A stretch of 64,000 nt of DNA from Stanieria sp964562685 (lineage in GTDB: Bacteria > Cyanobacteriota > Cyanobacteriia > Cyanobacteriales > Xenococcaceae), in contig CAZLUP010000017.1 of NCBI GenBank assembly GCA_964562685.1, positions 5,995 to 69,994 on the forward strand, given 5' to 3'. The notes under the pieces were generated by a model, which was given only the letters and a program-made list of their open reading frames with translations, had not been told where the DNA came from and did not search any database. Below, piece after piece: positions 52,861-62,853 of this stretch; positions within the stretch are counted from its first letter, which is position 1; every line of letters begins with the position of its first letter. The position numbers and the translations under genes are program-made.

Positions 52861-54042
52861 CTACTGATTATTTTGCTGTAAAAACTGAGCGATTTTTTGA
52901 GCAGCTAATTCTAAAATTTCAGGTTTCTTAACTAAAGCAAAACGGACATATCCTTCACCAGCTTTACCAAAACCTGCTCCTGGAGAAACTGCAACTCCTG
53001 TTTCTGCTACTAATTTAGTACAAAAATCTATGGAATTATTTTGCCAAGGTTCAGGTAACCTTGCCCAGACATACATAGTAGCTGATGGGGTAGGAACTTC
53101 CCAACCAATTTGCTTTAACGCATCAATAAAACAATCTCTGCGATGTTGAAAAATATTGACACTTTTTTGGACTGAACTTTGCGATCCCGATAAAGCTGCG
53201 ATCGCACCATTTAAAATTCCTTGATATTGATTAAAATCGACTACGGCTTTGATCTGTCTTAAAGCTTTGATTAATTGGGCATTGCCAATCGCGTAACCAA
53301 TCCGAAATCCTCCCATATTATAAGATTTAGATAGAGTAAAAAATTCAATAGCAACTTCTTTTTTGGGATCGGCTTGTAAGACAGAAGGCGGTTTTTCTTC
53401 TGCAAAAACTAAATCTACATAAGGAAAATCGTGTACTAAAACCAAGTCATGTTGCAGACAGAAAGCTACTGCTTCTTGAAAGAAATCTAGAGTGGCTGTG
53501 GCTGTGGTGGGGTTGTGAGGATAACTCAATACCATCATTTTGGTTTGAGCCAAAATAGTTTCGGGAACATCAGTAAAAACTGGCAAAAATTTATTTTCTG
53601 CGAGTAACGGCATGGTATAAATTTGCCCACCTGCCAAATAAACGCCTCCAGCATGGGAAGGATAGCCAGGATCAAGCAACAAAGCAAAATCACCTGGATT
53701 GAGTATAGCTAAAGGTAAATGAGCCGTTCCTTCCTGAGAGCCAATTAGGGGTAATACTTCCGTTTCTGGATCGATCTCTACAGAAAATCTTTCTGTGTAC
53801 CATTGGGCTGCTGCTTGACGAAAAGCTTTTGTTCCATGAAACAATAAATAACCATGGGTATCGCAATTGCTTAAAGATTCGGCGATAGTATTTAAAACAT
53901 GGTTGGCAGTAGGTAAATCGGAAGAACCTAACGATAAGTCAATAATTTCTTTCCCCGATGCTTTGGCTTGAGCTTTAGCTCTGTCCATATCAGCAAAAAC
54001 ATTGGTTGAAAGAGCTTGTAAACGCGTGGCAAATTGCATCAT
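52861..54042 (-). CDS. class I/II PLP aminotransferase (LL-diaminopimelate aminotransferase-like)
   Basis: A 393-residue fold-type I PLP enzyme. EIIDLSLGSSDLPT, IGSQEGTAHLPLAILNPGD, DPGYPSHAGG, YPHNPTTATA, HDFPYVDL and FTLSKSYNMGGFRIGYAIGN (PLP Lys239) match the DapL/AlaT branch found in cyanobacteria. That branch includes LL-diaminopimelate aminotransferase for lysine and peptidoglycan synthesis. A second, true DapL may exist elsewhere, so the exact substrate is not certain. Confidence 0.85.
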   Translation of the reverse strand: MMQFATRLQALSTNVFADMDRAKAQAKASGKEIIDLSLGSSDLPTANHVLNTIAESLSNCDTHGYLLFHGTKAFRQAAAQWYTERFSVEIDPETEVLPLIGSQEGTAHLPLAILNPGDFALLLDPGYPSHAGGVYLAGGQIYTMPLLAENKFLPVFTDVPETILAQTKMMVLSYPHNPTTATATLDFFQEAVAFCLQHDLVLVHDFPYVDLVFAEEKPPSVLQADPKKEVAIEFFTLSKSYNMGGFRIGYAIGNAQLIKALRQIKAVVDFNQYQGILNGAIAALSGSQSSVQKSVNIFQHRRDCFIDALKQIGWEVPTPSATMYVWARLPEPWQNNSIDFCTKLVAETGVAVSPGAGFGKAGEGYVRFALVKKPEILELAAQKIAQFLQQNNQ

Positions 54043-54178
54043 CCGCGATCGCTTAAAAAAGTATCTGATAGCTTTCTTAGTCTAATATAAATTTAATTTA
54101 TTAATTACGAATCTTCCCTATTTTTAGGGAAAAATTAATCAAATATTAATACTTTTGTCTCACTCAAAAGCTTGTTGA

Positions 54179-54616
54179 TTAATCTTCGTCATCAGTGTCA
54201 ATCATAGCTGGATCGATCAGAGTAATATCAAAAGGATCGTCTGGTGGAATAGTGGGAAAAACATCATACTGGCGATGTTGGTAGATTGCCGATATTTGAG
54301 GCCCAAAAATTACCTTATCACCATCTTTCAAATCATGAAACAATACTTTGCGACCGTTAACTAACAAACCGTTAACGCTTACTTTGCCAGTCGAGTCTCC
54401 GTCAATAATACGGTAATAATCATTGCCATCATCTCGAACACGTTTAATTAAAGTTGCATGGTGACGAGAGACAAACTGAGAATTAATCCGAATATCACAT
54501 TGTTGCCCTCTTCCTAGAGAATAAGCTTCATCTGTGAGAATAATCTCTTTTTGCCCTTTGCCGTCGATGATAATCAAAACATGGTCTTCATGGTGTTTTA
54601 CCGGTTTTGCAGTCAT
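54179..54616 (-). CDS. FHA domain protein
   Basis: 145 residues from the ATG at 54616. Residues 20-110 form a forkhead-associated domain: EAYSLGRGQQCDIRINSQFV then SRHHATLIKRV hold the GRxxxxDIxI and SRxHA phosphothreonine-binding motifs, and NGLLVNGRKVLFHDLKDGD closes the fold. The tail is acidic (DPFDITLIDPAMIDTDDED). It reads phospho-threonine signals; the partner kinase is not in the window. Confidence 0.88.
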   Translation of the reverse strand: MTAKPVKHHEDHVLIIIDGKGQKEIILTDEAYSLGRGQQCDIRINSQFVSRHHATLIKRVRDDGNDYYRIIDGDSTGKVSVNGLLVNGRKVLFHDLKDGDKVIFGPQISAIYQHRQYDVFPTIPPDDPFDITLIDPAMIDTDDED

Positions 54617-54735
54617 TAGCAAGTTACAAATGCCAAATCCTTATCTTAAAAGTGGTTTACTGTTTTTGTTAATATTTTATATACAAAGTTACTGAATCAA
54701 TTATGCTACTCCTTGTTTAATTTTGGCATATAAAT

Positions 54736-57123
54736 TTACTGATAATTGTTAGCATAATCGGCTGAGGAGTTTTGATGCGAATGAGAACGCCTTAACAGTA
54801 ATGAATTACTAACTACCAATAAAGAACTCGATGCCATTGCGATCGCAGCAACTACAGGACTGAGCATTAAACCAACACTAGGTAACAAAAGTCCCGCAGC
54901 TACAGGGATAGCAAAAATATTATAAGCCAAAGCCCAGATTAGGTTTTGCTTAATTTTGTTAACTGTCGCACGACTAAGAGCGATCGCCTGAACTAGCTCG
55001 GCAAGATTTCCAGACATTAAAACCAAATCGGCAGCTTGCAGGGCTACATCCGTACTACCTTGGAGCGTAATGCCTAAATCTGCTTGAGCTAAAGCTGGTG
55101 CATCATTAATTCCATCCCCTACCATCGCGATGATCTGATTGAGCTTTTCTGATTGAAGAGATTTAATTACGGAAGCTTTCTCGTCGGGTTTAACTTGGGC
55201 AATTACTCGTTCGATTCCTAATTGAGTAGCAATGTTTTGGGCAACTTCCTGGCGATCGCCAGTGAGCATAATTATTTCTAGTCCTAATTGATGGAGATTA
55301 GCAATAGTTTCTTGAGCTAAGGGGCGTAAACTATCTTTTAAAGCTAATAATCCAACTAATTCTGCTTCTTTAGCCAGATAAACTACTGTTTTGCCCTGAG
55401 CAAATAACTTTTCAACTTCTTTAGTCACTTCATGACCAATTTCAATCCCATTTTTACTCAACCAATCCCCATTACCTAGATAAATCCTAGCTCTCTCTAC
55501 TATGGCAGATATACCCAACCCAGGTTGATTGACAATTTCGGTAGGTTTTAATAGAGATAACTCCTGTTGTCGAGCAAAGGTAAGGATTGCTGTTGCTAGA
55601 GGGTGATTACTCGCACTTTCTACTGTAGCAGCCAATTGTAAGAGAGATTCAGAATTCAAATCTCCAAAGGTAAGACAATCAGTAACTTGCAGACAACCTT
55701 GAGTTAAAGTACCAGTTTTATCAAAAACAATGGTATTCAACTGGTGAACCTTTTCTAAAACATCTCCTCCCTTGATCAAAATCCCTCGTTCCGCACCCAA
55801 ACTAGTCCCCACCAAAATCGCGGTAGGAGTAGCCAAACCCAAGGCACAGGGACAAGCAATCACCAAAACTGCGATCGCCAGTTTTAAACTTAATAACAGA
55901 GGCGAAGTCGTCATCACCATGTGATGTCCCAAGGTATGACTAGTAGTAACTAAAACCTCTGGATAAAGTTGAGTCCCGATTAAATACCAAAACAGAAAAG
56001 TCAAACTAGCAACTGTCATTACTCCATAGGCAAAATATCCTGCTACTGTATCTGCCAATTTTTGGACGGGTGCTTTACGAGTCTGAGCTTGTTCTACTAA
56101 TTTAATAATTTGGGCTAAAGTAGTCGCTTTACCAGTACGGGTTACTTGCAGCGTAATTACATCTGTTTGATTGATTGTTCCTCCATACACTGGTTCTCCT
56201 GGTTGTTTGACTACAGGAATAGCCTCCCCTGTTAACATCGATTCATCTACAGTAGTTGCACCTGCGATTACTTTGCCATCAACGGGTATTTTTTCTCCAG
56301 GTAATACTTTTAGCCACTCTCCTAACTTAACTTGTTCGACGGGAATTTCAATACCCATAGTTTCGGAATCTTGTTTACCGATTAAGCGAGCGATCCTTGG
56401 TTGTAGGGCAATTAAACTTTCTAGCGCACTTGAAGCACGATGTTTTGCTCTCGCTTCTAAAGTACGCCCTAAAAAAATAAAACCCAGTAACATGACTGGT
56501 TCATCAAAAAAACATTCCCAACCCAACTGAGGCAAAAATAAAGCAATGCAACTAGCTATATAAGCACTTACTGTCCCCAATCCTACTAAAGTATTCATAT
56601 TGGGCATCTTGTGCCACAAACTTCGCCCACCATCAATCAACAAAGAACGCCCAGGGATTAATAAAGCTAAAGTTGCTAAACCAAAATGAAACCAAATATT
56701 ACTAAGTAATGGAATAGCAGGCAATCCTAGATGATGAAGATGACCAATTGTAGAGAAAAATAACAGGGTTGCTGCGGTAACTAACTGCCAATATTGTTGC
56801 TGTTGCTGTTGTTTTCTTTTAATAGCTGTTTTTTCAACAACTTCGGCAATACTTTCGTCTTGAGATCTTAATTGGGTTGGAAATCCCGTCTTAGTTAATT
56901 GTTGAGCAAGTTTTTCTGGTTTAATCGTTTCTGCCTCATATTCAACCACTGCCACTTCGGTAATTAGGTTAACGCAAGCAGAGACTACTCCTTGATGTTG
57001 TTGTAACTGGCGTTCTACTGCTTTAACACAACCAGCACACTTCATGCCATTAACATCAAAAGCGATCGTTTTTAAGGAAGTTTGAACTTGATTTTCTTCT
57101 TGTCGAACAGAAACTTTAACCAT
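54736..57123 (-). CDS. ctaA: copper-transporting P1B-ATPase CtaA
   Basis: A 795-residue copper P-type ATPase. The N-terminal HMA domain carries DVNGMKCAGCVKAVERQL (Cys29, Cys32). VIACPCALGLATP (CPC ion motif), VFDKTGTLTQG, SNHPLATAIL and AMVGDGINDAPALAQAD are intact. The segment VVSACVNLITEVAVVEY after the metal site matches cyanobacterial CtaA more than PacS. CtaA moves copper towards thylakoid plastocyanin through the inner membrane. The gene starts 2 bp from the divergent small locus. Confidence 0.9.
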   Translation of the reverse strand: MVKVSVRQEENQVQTSLKTIAFDVNGMKCAGCVKAVERQLQQHQGVVSACVNLITEVAVVEYEAETIKPEKLAQQLTKTGFPTQLRSQDESIAEVVEKTAIKRKQQQQQQYWQLVTAATLLFFSTIGHLHHLGLPAIPLLSNIWFHFGLATLALLIPGRSLLIDGGRSLWHKMPNMNTLVGLGTVSAYIASCIALFLPQLGWECFFDEPVMLLGFIFLGRTLEARAKHRASSALESLIALQPRIARLIGKQDSETMGIEIPVEQVKLGEWLKVLPGEKIPVDGKVIAGATTVDESMLTGEAIPVVKQPGEPVYGGTINQTDVITLQVTRTGKATTLAQIIKLVEQAQTRKAPVQKLADTVAGYFAYGVMTVASLTFLFWYLIGTQLYPEVLVTTSHTLGHHMVMTTSPLLLSLKLAIAVLVIACPCALGLATPTAILVGTSLGAERGILIKGGDVLEKVHQLNTIVFDKTGTLTQGCLQVTDCLTFGDLNSESLLQLAATVESASNHPLATAILTFARQQELSLLKPTEIVNQPGLGISAIVERARIYLGNGDWLSKNGIEIGHEVTKEVEKLFAQGKTVVYLAKEAELVGLLALKDSLRPLAQETIANLHQLGLEIIMLTGDRQEVAQNIATQLGIERVIAQVKPDEKASVIKSLQSEKLNQIIAMVGDGINDAPALAQADLGITLQGSTDVALQAADLVLMSGNLAELVQAIALSRATVNKIKQNLIWALAYNIFAIPVAAGLLLPSVGLMLSPVVAAIAMASSSLLVVSNSLLLRRSHSHQNSSADYANNYQ

Positions 57124-57350
57124 AGATGATTTGGTCAGTAGTTAAGATTTATCTAGAAAGCACTAGCGTGCTAGAAGCTACATTATTGATACTAGCGTTA
57201 GAGCAAGGTCAAAAAACCAAGGCGAGAAATTTAAATTTTGTTAACAAAATATATTGCAAAATATTGAGAGTCGTGCAGAGCGTAAAAAAAAATCAACCAG
57301 TTTATGATAGCTTTGATTGCAGTAGTTCTATCAAGAGAAGGAGTACAATC

Positions 57351-57551
57351 TTGAAATCCCAGGCTAATGAGAATAACCAGCTTTTATTCCGCGAAGACAT
57401 TAGCGAGTACGTTGCTCAACTACAACTTCATATGGCGTTACAAGCACGCAATCTCATCCCGCCTCTAACTGAAGTATGCGACAGTAGACAACAGCTACTT
57501 CAAGAAACTCAAGCTCAAATTGAAAAGCTTGTATCTCGTCAAAGAATTTAA
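57351..57551 (+). CDS. small hypothetical protein near ctaA
   Basis: A 66-residue product from the TTG at 57351, chosen because AAGGAG lies 8 nt upstream; the longer frame from 57126 has no ribosome site and a poor-looking N-terminal part. The protein reads KSQANENNQLLFREDISEYV, then helices (AQLQLHMALQARNLIPPLTE) ending VSRQRI. No family recognised. Confidence 0.5.
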   Translation: MKSQANENNQLLFREDISEYVAQLQLHMALQARNLIPPLTEVCDSRQQLLQETQAQIEKLVSRQRI

Positions 57552-57937
57552 ACTAAATTTAATAATTTACGCCATGTACAACTTTCTTGTCATGCTGAAC
57601 GTAGCAATAGCCCTTCACGTTGTTAAAGGGTAAACTTTGTAAAGCATCTCTCAAGATTCTTTGCTCCACTTGGTTACGCTCAGAATGACATTGTTACAAA
57701 AATTGCACATAAGGTTAATTGATTACTAGTAATTGTCCTCAACTTTCTTCAAACCAAGAGGACAACTAAAGTAGATTTTATATTTTTATTTTTTCTGATG
57801 ATTAGCAATCATCAAATATGCTATTAACAAAACTGTTGCCATTGGGATGATTGTTTATTTTGGGATTTAACCAAGAATTTTTCAAAAGCAAAAGAAATTT
57901 TAAATGCACTCAACTTCACAGAGAGCGTGCGGTATTA
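57552..57937. other. intergenic with palindromic repeat
   Basis: Holds the element at 57588-57692; otherwise nothing recognisable. Confidence 0.4.
57588..57692. repeat. ~105-bp repeat with inverted ends
   Basis: TGTCATGCTGAACG at one end and CGCTCAGAATGACA at the other are imperfect inverted copies. The interior carries GATTCTTTGCTCC followed by ACTTGGTTACGCTCAG. It has the look of a MITE or a repeated intergenic element. Confidence 0.6.
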
Positions 57938-58233
57938 CTATTTTAAGTTTTCTATATCTCTATTCAAAAAATCAAGATTTTGATTCGTTGTAGCTGTTTC
58001 TAATACTAGTAACTCACTATTAATACAAGTTATAAATGTAACATTTGTAGAGGGAGAAATTTGATTAACCAGTTTATTATAGGAATCTTTTAACTGATTA
58101 TAGTGATTTTATAGTTTATTACTTTCCTCAACAATCTCATTATATTTATTGACCAAAGTATTATAATTATTAATACTTTAGGTAGTATTGAAGTTAAAAT
58201 ACTAATGATTACAAAGATAGATTGTCTCAACAT
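57938..58233 (-). pseudogene. decayed coiled-coil membrane-anchored small protein
   Basis: From ATG 58233: MLRQSIFVIISILTSILPKV, a signal or anchor. A one-base shift then gives INNYNTLVNKYNEIVEESNK, a TAA, then HYNQLKDSYNKLVNQISPST and LLVLETATTNQNLDFLNRDI ending at TAG 57938. Repaired, it would be about 98 residues: N-anchor, coiled coil, then a short globular end. One frameshift and one nonsense codon suggest loss of function. Confidence 0.6.
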
Positions 58234-58349
58234 TGTTTTTCTGCTTGTTAATTAGTATAAAGTTTCAAACTTTATTGAAAAATTTAAATACGTAACGAAA
58301 CTTAATATATTCAATACAATCAATCAAATTTTGATTATTAGTTTTAGTT

Positions 58350-58661
58350 TTATTCAGTAGGTAATCGCAAAATATACACTTGAACTTGACTACGATTTTG
58401 TTGATGCATCGTCTTTAAATCACTATCTGAATAAGTGCTAAACTCTGTAGCTTTCAATTCTGTCCAATCATTAATAAAATAAACATAATCACCTTCAATA
58501 TGTTTTTTAAGAACGTGCATACAAACTGCTCGGTCTAAAATTGTTCCTTGCTTTTCACAAAAATTGTGCCATTGACTAGCTTGACTTCTAGTTGGTAGTG
58601 CAACTGCTGAGAAATTATTAGTTAAAGTAAGCAGTAAAATAGTGAATAATGAAGTTTTCAT
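58350..58661 (-). CDS. small exported hypothetical protein
   Basis: A 103-residue protein with a signal peptide (MKTSLFTILLLTLTNNFSAVALP). The mature part has two Cys (FCEKQGTILDRAVCMHVLKK) that could form a disulfide in the periplasm, then EGDYVYFINDWTELKATEFS and a polar end. No family recognised. Confidence 0.6.
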   Translation of the reverse strand: MKTSLFTILLLTLTNNFSAVALPTRSQASQWHNFCEKQGTILDRAVCMHVLKKHIEGDYVYFINDWTELKATEFSTYSDSDLKTMHQQNRSQVQVYILRLPTE

Positions 58662-58795
58662 CTATTGGTTTTTCGTTGTGGCTTATTTAATTCTTGATAA
58701 ATTTAGTGTCACTATTTTTATAAAAAATTGCTGTGAACAAGATCGCAACGAATTAATGTTTTTGCTCATTAAATAAAAAAACTAAGCTACTAACA

Positions 58796-60358
58796 ATGAA
58801 CTTAATCTCTCAACCAGATCCAGTTAAATTAGAAATATTTAATAACCTGTTTCGGTCTATAGCCGAGCAAATGGGAACAACGCTACAAAATACTAGTTAT
58901 TCTGTCAATATTAAGGAACGTTTAGACTTTTCTTGTGCTATTTTTGATAGCCAAGGACAATTAGTAGCTAATGCGCCTCATATTCCTGTTCATTTGGGTT
59001 CGATGAGTGAAAGCGTTCGCAGTCTCATTGAATCAGGAAATAATTTGCAACCAGGTGATGTTTTTGTTCAAAATAATCCTTATAACGGTGGAACTCATTT
59101 ACCAGATATTACTGTAATTACTCCAGTTTTTTCTCCTTCTCTTCCTTTCTCCTCCTCTCCTTTTCCCCTTTTCTATGTCGCTTCACGGGGACATCATGCT
59201 GATATTGGTGGAATTACTCCTGGTTCGATGCCTCCTGATAGTAAAAATATTACTGAAGAAGGGATTTTAATTGATAATTTGCAAATAGTAAAAGAAGGAA
59301 AATTTCAAGAACAAGAATTACTCAATTTACTTACTAATAATCAATATCCTGTTCGTAATCCTGTCCAAAATATTGCAGATTTGCAAGCACAAATTGCAGC
59401 CAATGAAAAAGGTGTTCAAGAATTACATAAAATGATCGAACATTATGGTTTAGACACAGTTCAGGCTTATATGCAATTTGTTCAGGATAATGCGGAAGAA
59501 TCGGTTAGAAAAGTCATAAATGTTCTTCATGATGGTAATTTTACTGTTCATTTAGATAACGGAAGTCAAATCAACGTTACGATTACTATTAACCGAGAAG
59601 AACGAAATGCGACTATAGATTTTACTGGGACATCTCCCCAACTTGAGAATAATTTTAATGCGCCTTCAGCCGTTTGCAAAGCAGCAGTATTATATGTTTT
59701 TCGTACTTTAGTTCAGGATAATATTCCTCTTAATGCTGGTTGTCTCAAGCCTTTAAAAATAATTATTCCTGAAGGTTGTATGTTAAATCCTCGCTATCCA
59801 GCAGCAGTAGTAGCAGGAAATGTGGAAACTTCCCAAAATATTACTGACTGTTTGTATGCTGCTTTGGGAGTAATGGCAGCTTCACAAGGTACGATGAATA
59901 ACTTTACTTTCGGTAATGAAAAATATCAGTATTACGAAACAATTTGTGGTGGTTCTGGTGCGGGAAAAAACTTTAATGGTACAGATGCAGTTCACACACA
60001 CATGACTAATTCTAGATTGACAGATCCAGAAGTATTAGAATTGCGTTTTCCTGTTGTTTTAGAAAATTTTAGTATTCGTCCTGAAAGTGGTGGAAAAGGT
60101 CAATATTGTGGTGGTAATGGTGTGGTTAGAAAGATTCGTTTTCTTGAACCTATGAGTGCAGCAATTTTGTCTAGTCGTCGAGTAATTCCTCCTTTTGGTT
60201 TGGCTGGCGGAGAAGCAGGAAAGACGGGTAAAAATTATGTGGAATGTCAAGATGGAACTATTGAAGAATTAGCCAGTACTGCTACAGTAAAAATGCAACC
60301 AGGAGATGCTTTTGTGATTGAAACCCCTGGTGGTGGTGGTTATCTCAGTAAGCAGTAA
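58796..60358 (+). CDS. hydantoinase B/oxoprolinase family protein
   Basis: A 520-residue protein equal to the HyuB half of ATP-dependent N-methylhydantoinase/5-oxoprolinase. SYSVNIKERLDFSCAIFDSQ, HIPVHLGSMSESV, FVQNNPYNGGTHLPDITVIT, ASRGHHADIGGITPGSMPPD, GNVETSQNITDCLYAALG and the C-terminal ETPGGGGY are the conserved family stretches. The HyuA half is not next to it, so it must be encoded elsewhere or the enzyme differs. It probably acts on 5-oxoproline or hydantoins. Confidence 0.9.
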   Translation: MNLISQPDPVKLEIFNNLFRSIAEQMGTTLQNTSYSVNIKERLDFSCAIFDSQGQLVANAPHIPVHLGSMSESVRSLIESGNNLQPGDVFVQNNPYNGGTHLPDITVITPVFSPSLPFSSSPFPLFYVASRGHHADIGGITPGSMPPDSKNITEEGILIDNLQIVKEGKFQEQELLNLLTNNQYPVRNPVQNIADLQAQIAANEKGVQELHKMIEHYGLDTVQAYMQFVQDNAEESVRKVINVLHDGNFTVHLDNGSQINVTITINREERNATIDFTGTSPQLENNFNAPSAVCKAAVLYVFRTLVQDNIPLNAGCLKPLKIIIPEGCMLNPRYPAAVVAGNVETSQNITDCLYAALGVMAASQGTMNNFTFGNEKYQYYETICGGSGAGKNFNGTDAVHTHMTNSRLTDPEVLELRFPVVLENFSIRPESGGKGQYCGGNGVVRKIRFLEPMSAAILSSRRVIPPFGLAGGEAGKTGKNYVECQDGTIEELASTATVKMQPGDAFVIETPGGGGYLSKQ

Positions 60359-60492
60359 CCAGTTCCTAATAGTTTATAGATAATTTAGCGTTTTTCAAGT
60401 TTATTAAACAGGGGTTTATTAATAGTGATTTAAATCAGTTTCTTAAAACTGTTACTGCGGCAGTTTTAAAAAGATATGTTGGGCTAAAAAAA
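60359..60492. other. short intergenic
   Basis: No distinctive features. Confidence 0.2.
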
Positions 60493-60642
60493 ATGATTCA
60501 AATAATTGGAATAATGATTGCTTTCTATATTTTTGCTCGTTTAGCAGAAATGTTAGATGACAAAAAATTAGGAACTGCAACCAGGATTTTTGCTTGTATA
60601 AGCGCAGTAGTTACGGTATTTTTTTTTAATTGGTTTGCTTGA
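60493..60642 (+). CDS. tiny two-helix membrane protein
   Basis: A 49-residue ORF that I read by hand: MIQIIGIMIAFYIFARLAEM (helix 1), LDDKKLGTATR (loop), IFACISAVVTVFFFNWFA (helix 2). The helix-loop-helix composition is typical of small cyanobacterial membrane proteins. There is no clear ribosome site. It may be real; no family is certain. Confidence 0.45.
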   Translation: MIQIIGIMIAFYIFARLAEMLDDKKLGTATRIFACISAVVTVFFFNWFA

Positions 60643-60737
60643 TGCTCTCGTAAATTATTAATTATAAAAACACCCGAAATCTTTAACAAATAAAGCCTTG
60701 GGTATAATTATTGTAAAAAGATCTCTCTTCTGTCATT

Positions 60738-62051
60738 CTAGGCAGTTGAGCGATAGCAAATATCAGAAAAATAGTCTGTAAAATCACAAATATTAAATAA
60801 ATTTATCAGGGCAATTAGTCTAGGAAAACCCAAAGATAGTTGAGGAATGGGGAAAACTTTTAACCAGCGTTTTATGAGATTAAAGTAAATAAAAGGCTGA
60901 ATAATTAAATGAAGATTATTAAGTAAATTCTTCCAGCCTTGTTTGAAATCCCATAACTCATGTTCTTGAAATTTATCTGGTATAGATGAGAGAGATTTAT
61001 TGAGGCGGTCGCTATGAAGACTTACCATTAAGTAAGAACTCATAACAATTTCCCACCATTTCTCAATTTGAGCATAATTAGTGACTCGAAAGTCTGCCCA
61101 TCCTAATTCATTCTTGCTTTGCTTTAATCCATATTCAACCCATGTTCTTATTCCAAAGAGATTACCAATTTCCTAATATTTAACCCCTGGAATATAAGTC
61201 ATCACATACCAGGTTGAATTATCAGGTAAGGTTTCAACATCTGTAGTTATTTGCCAAAATTGTTGTTGACGACGCTTGCCAAAAATAATTTCTCGAATGT
61301 ATCTAGTTTCTGTTCTATCATCGCTAAAAACTCTCTCAAACTTTCGCCACTTATTACGACGTACTTTTTGTCCTTTGGAGAGCCAAACCCCATGATTACT
61401 GCGAATTGCAACAAGATAGTTTAGTTTGAACTTATGTAGAATACTGATAAAATTAACATCACTTTCACCATACAGGCTATCAGCAAGCACTAATTCAAAC
61501 TTAAATCCTAGTTGCTGTAATTCTTCAATCATTTCTCCAGCAATTTGAGGTTTAGTTTTATATTTATCTAATTCTTTTAATCTTTCTTTTGGTTTAAAAA
61601 CTTCAAAGGTTAAGGGAAAAGTTATTCCTTCTAAATAACCATCTCTCTGTAACTGCTACTATACCACTTTCTATTTTGCCAATGTTTCCGATATATTGCC
61701 GTTTAACATAGTCGGTACTTTTACCCTTCTTTTTATCTCCCGTTTCATCTATTATTAAAATAATAGAACGCCCTTGTAAAACGTTAAGAATTATTTCTAA
61801 TCTTCTTGTTCTTAATTTTTGAGAACTCCAAGGTGACTTGGTTAAAAATATGGTGTAAACTTTTTTCGTTATCTAATCCTACTACTTTGGCGATCGCTGG
61901 CAAAGTCTTTCTTTTTATATCAGAAATTATTCCCAAATGTAAATATTTAAAACTTTCAAAACTTCGTACTTCTGGAAATAGGTTTTGGTATAGTTCGCAT
62001 GGGAGAATCTAGAAATTGTACGGTAGGAACTGGTGGGCGGGGCTTAACCAT
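60738..62051 (-). pseudogene. IS701-like DDE transposase, multiply mutated
   Basis: Read on the minus strand from ATG 62051: MVKPRPPVPTVQFLD, then a shift to LYQNLFPEVRSFESFKYLHL, another near LHHI, then IILIIDETGDKKKGKSTDYV (first DDE Asp). A third shift follows, then ELVLADSLYGESDVNF (second Asp). A TAG comes after YIPGVKY, then WVEYGLKQSKNELGWADFRV (third, Glu). The final part is at 60738-61043. At least three frameshifts and one nonsense codon make it inactive. I could not define terminal inverted repeats or a target duplication. Confidence 0.85.
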
Positions 62052-62066
62052 TACTATGTCTGACTT

Positions 62067-62846
62067 TCAGGACTTACTGGTTGATTTTACCTCTCTTAGA
62101 GTGACAGAAGAGAGATATGAGCCAGCTTGTTTAATAAAAGTCCATTGACGATAACTTCTTGGTGCTGTTTTTAAAGCTTTTTTTAAATCAGCATTACTAT
62201 CAAATTTAATTTGTGAAAGGTGAGAAACTTCAATTTTGACAGTAAATTTATCTTGATTAAAGGGCCAAGGATTAACAGTTACTAAACCGTTATTAAATTG
62301 CATCACATTATATTGTTTGTTATTAGGACCGATATCAATTTCTAAAGCTCTTTCATTTTCAGGCAATTGATTTTGACAAAGAATTAAAGAAAGGCGATCG
62401 CACCATTGCATAAAACGATACGCAGATTCAACTTGCTCTTTTTTAACTCCTAATTCTTTGCGCCATTGTGCTTGTAAATCTTGTTGTTCTTCAATGAATT
62501 TTTTAACTTCTGAAGAGTCGTTTTGACTATTAATAAAACATAGATGCATCGAGTTGAGAATTGCTACCCAACGTCCGCGATAGAGAGAATCTTCGATATG
62601 TTTACGCAGTTTTTCCACTGGTGTTTCTTGCTCTAGGGTAAAGTCCATTGGCGCACCTGCTGGTGTCAATAGATTTTCTTCCCATTCTTTTTCAAGATCG
62701 TCATGATGAGAAATTGCTGCAATGGTATCAACTATACTAGGGGCAGAATCTTCCAGATGCCAAGCTCCAGCTATTTGAGCAGCGAGTAAAGCATGAGCGC
62801 GATGATAAATAATTTCCCAACCATCGGATTGTAAATTGACAATCAT
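62067..62846 (-). CDS. DUF3891 family protein
   Basis: A 259-residue protein. IIYHRAHALLAAQIAGAWHL (13-32) and DTIAAISHHDDLEKEWEENL match DUF3891, a family whose conserved His/Asp residues resemble an HD-like metal site. FMQWCDRLSLILCQNQLPEN is the second conserved region. Function unknown. It lies 7 bp downstream of the GAF gene, so the two are probably co-transcribed. Confidence 0.8.
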   Translation of the reverse strand: MIVNLQSDGWEIIYHRAHALLAAQIAGAWHLEDSAPSIVDTIAAISHHDDLEKEWEENLLTPAGAPMDFTLEQETPVEKLRKHIEDSLYRGRWVAILNSMHLCFINSQNDSSEVKKFIEEQQDLQAQWRKELGVKKEQVESAYRFMQWCDRLSLILCQNQLPENERALEIDIGPNNKQYNVMQFNNGLVTVNPWPFNQDKFTVKIEVSHLSQIKFDSNADLKKALKTAPRSYRQWTFIKQAGSYLSSVTLREVKSTSKS

Positions 62847-62853
62847 GAATGTT

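Noticed and set aside
57126..57350. Long N-terminal extension of the small gene next to ctaA
   Set aside because: No ribosome site at 57126; a good one precedes the TTG at 57351.
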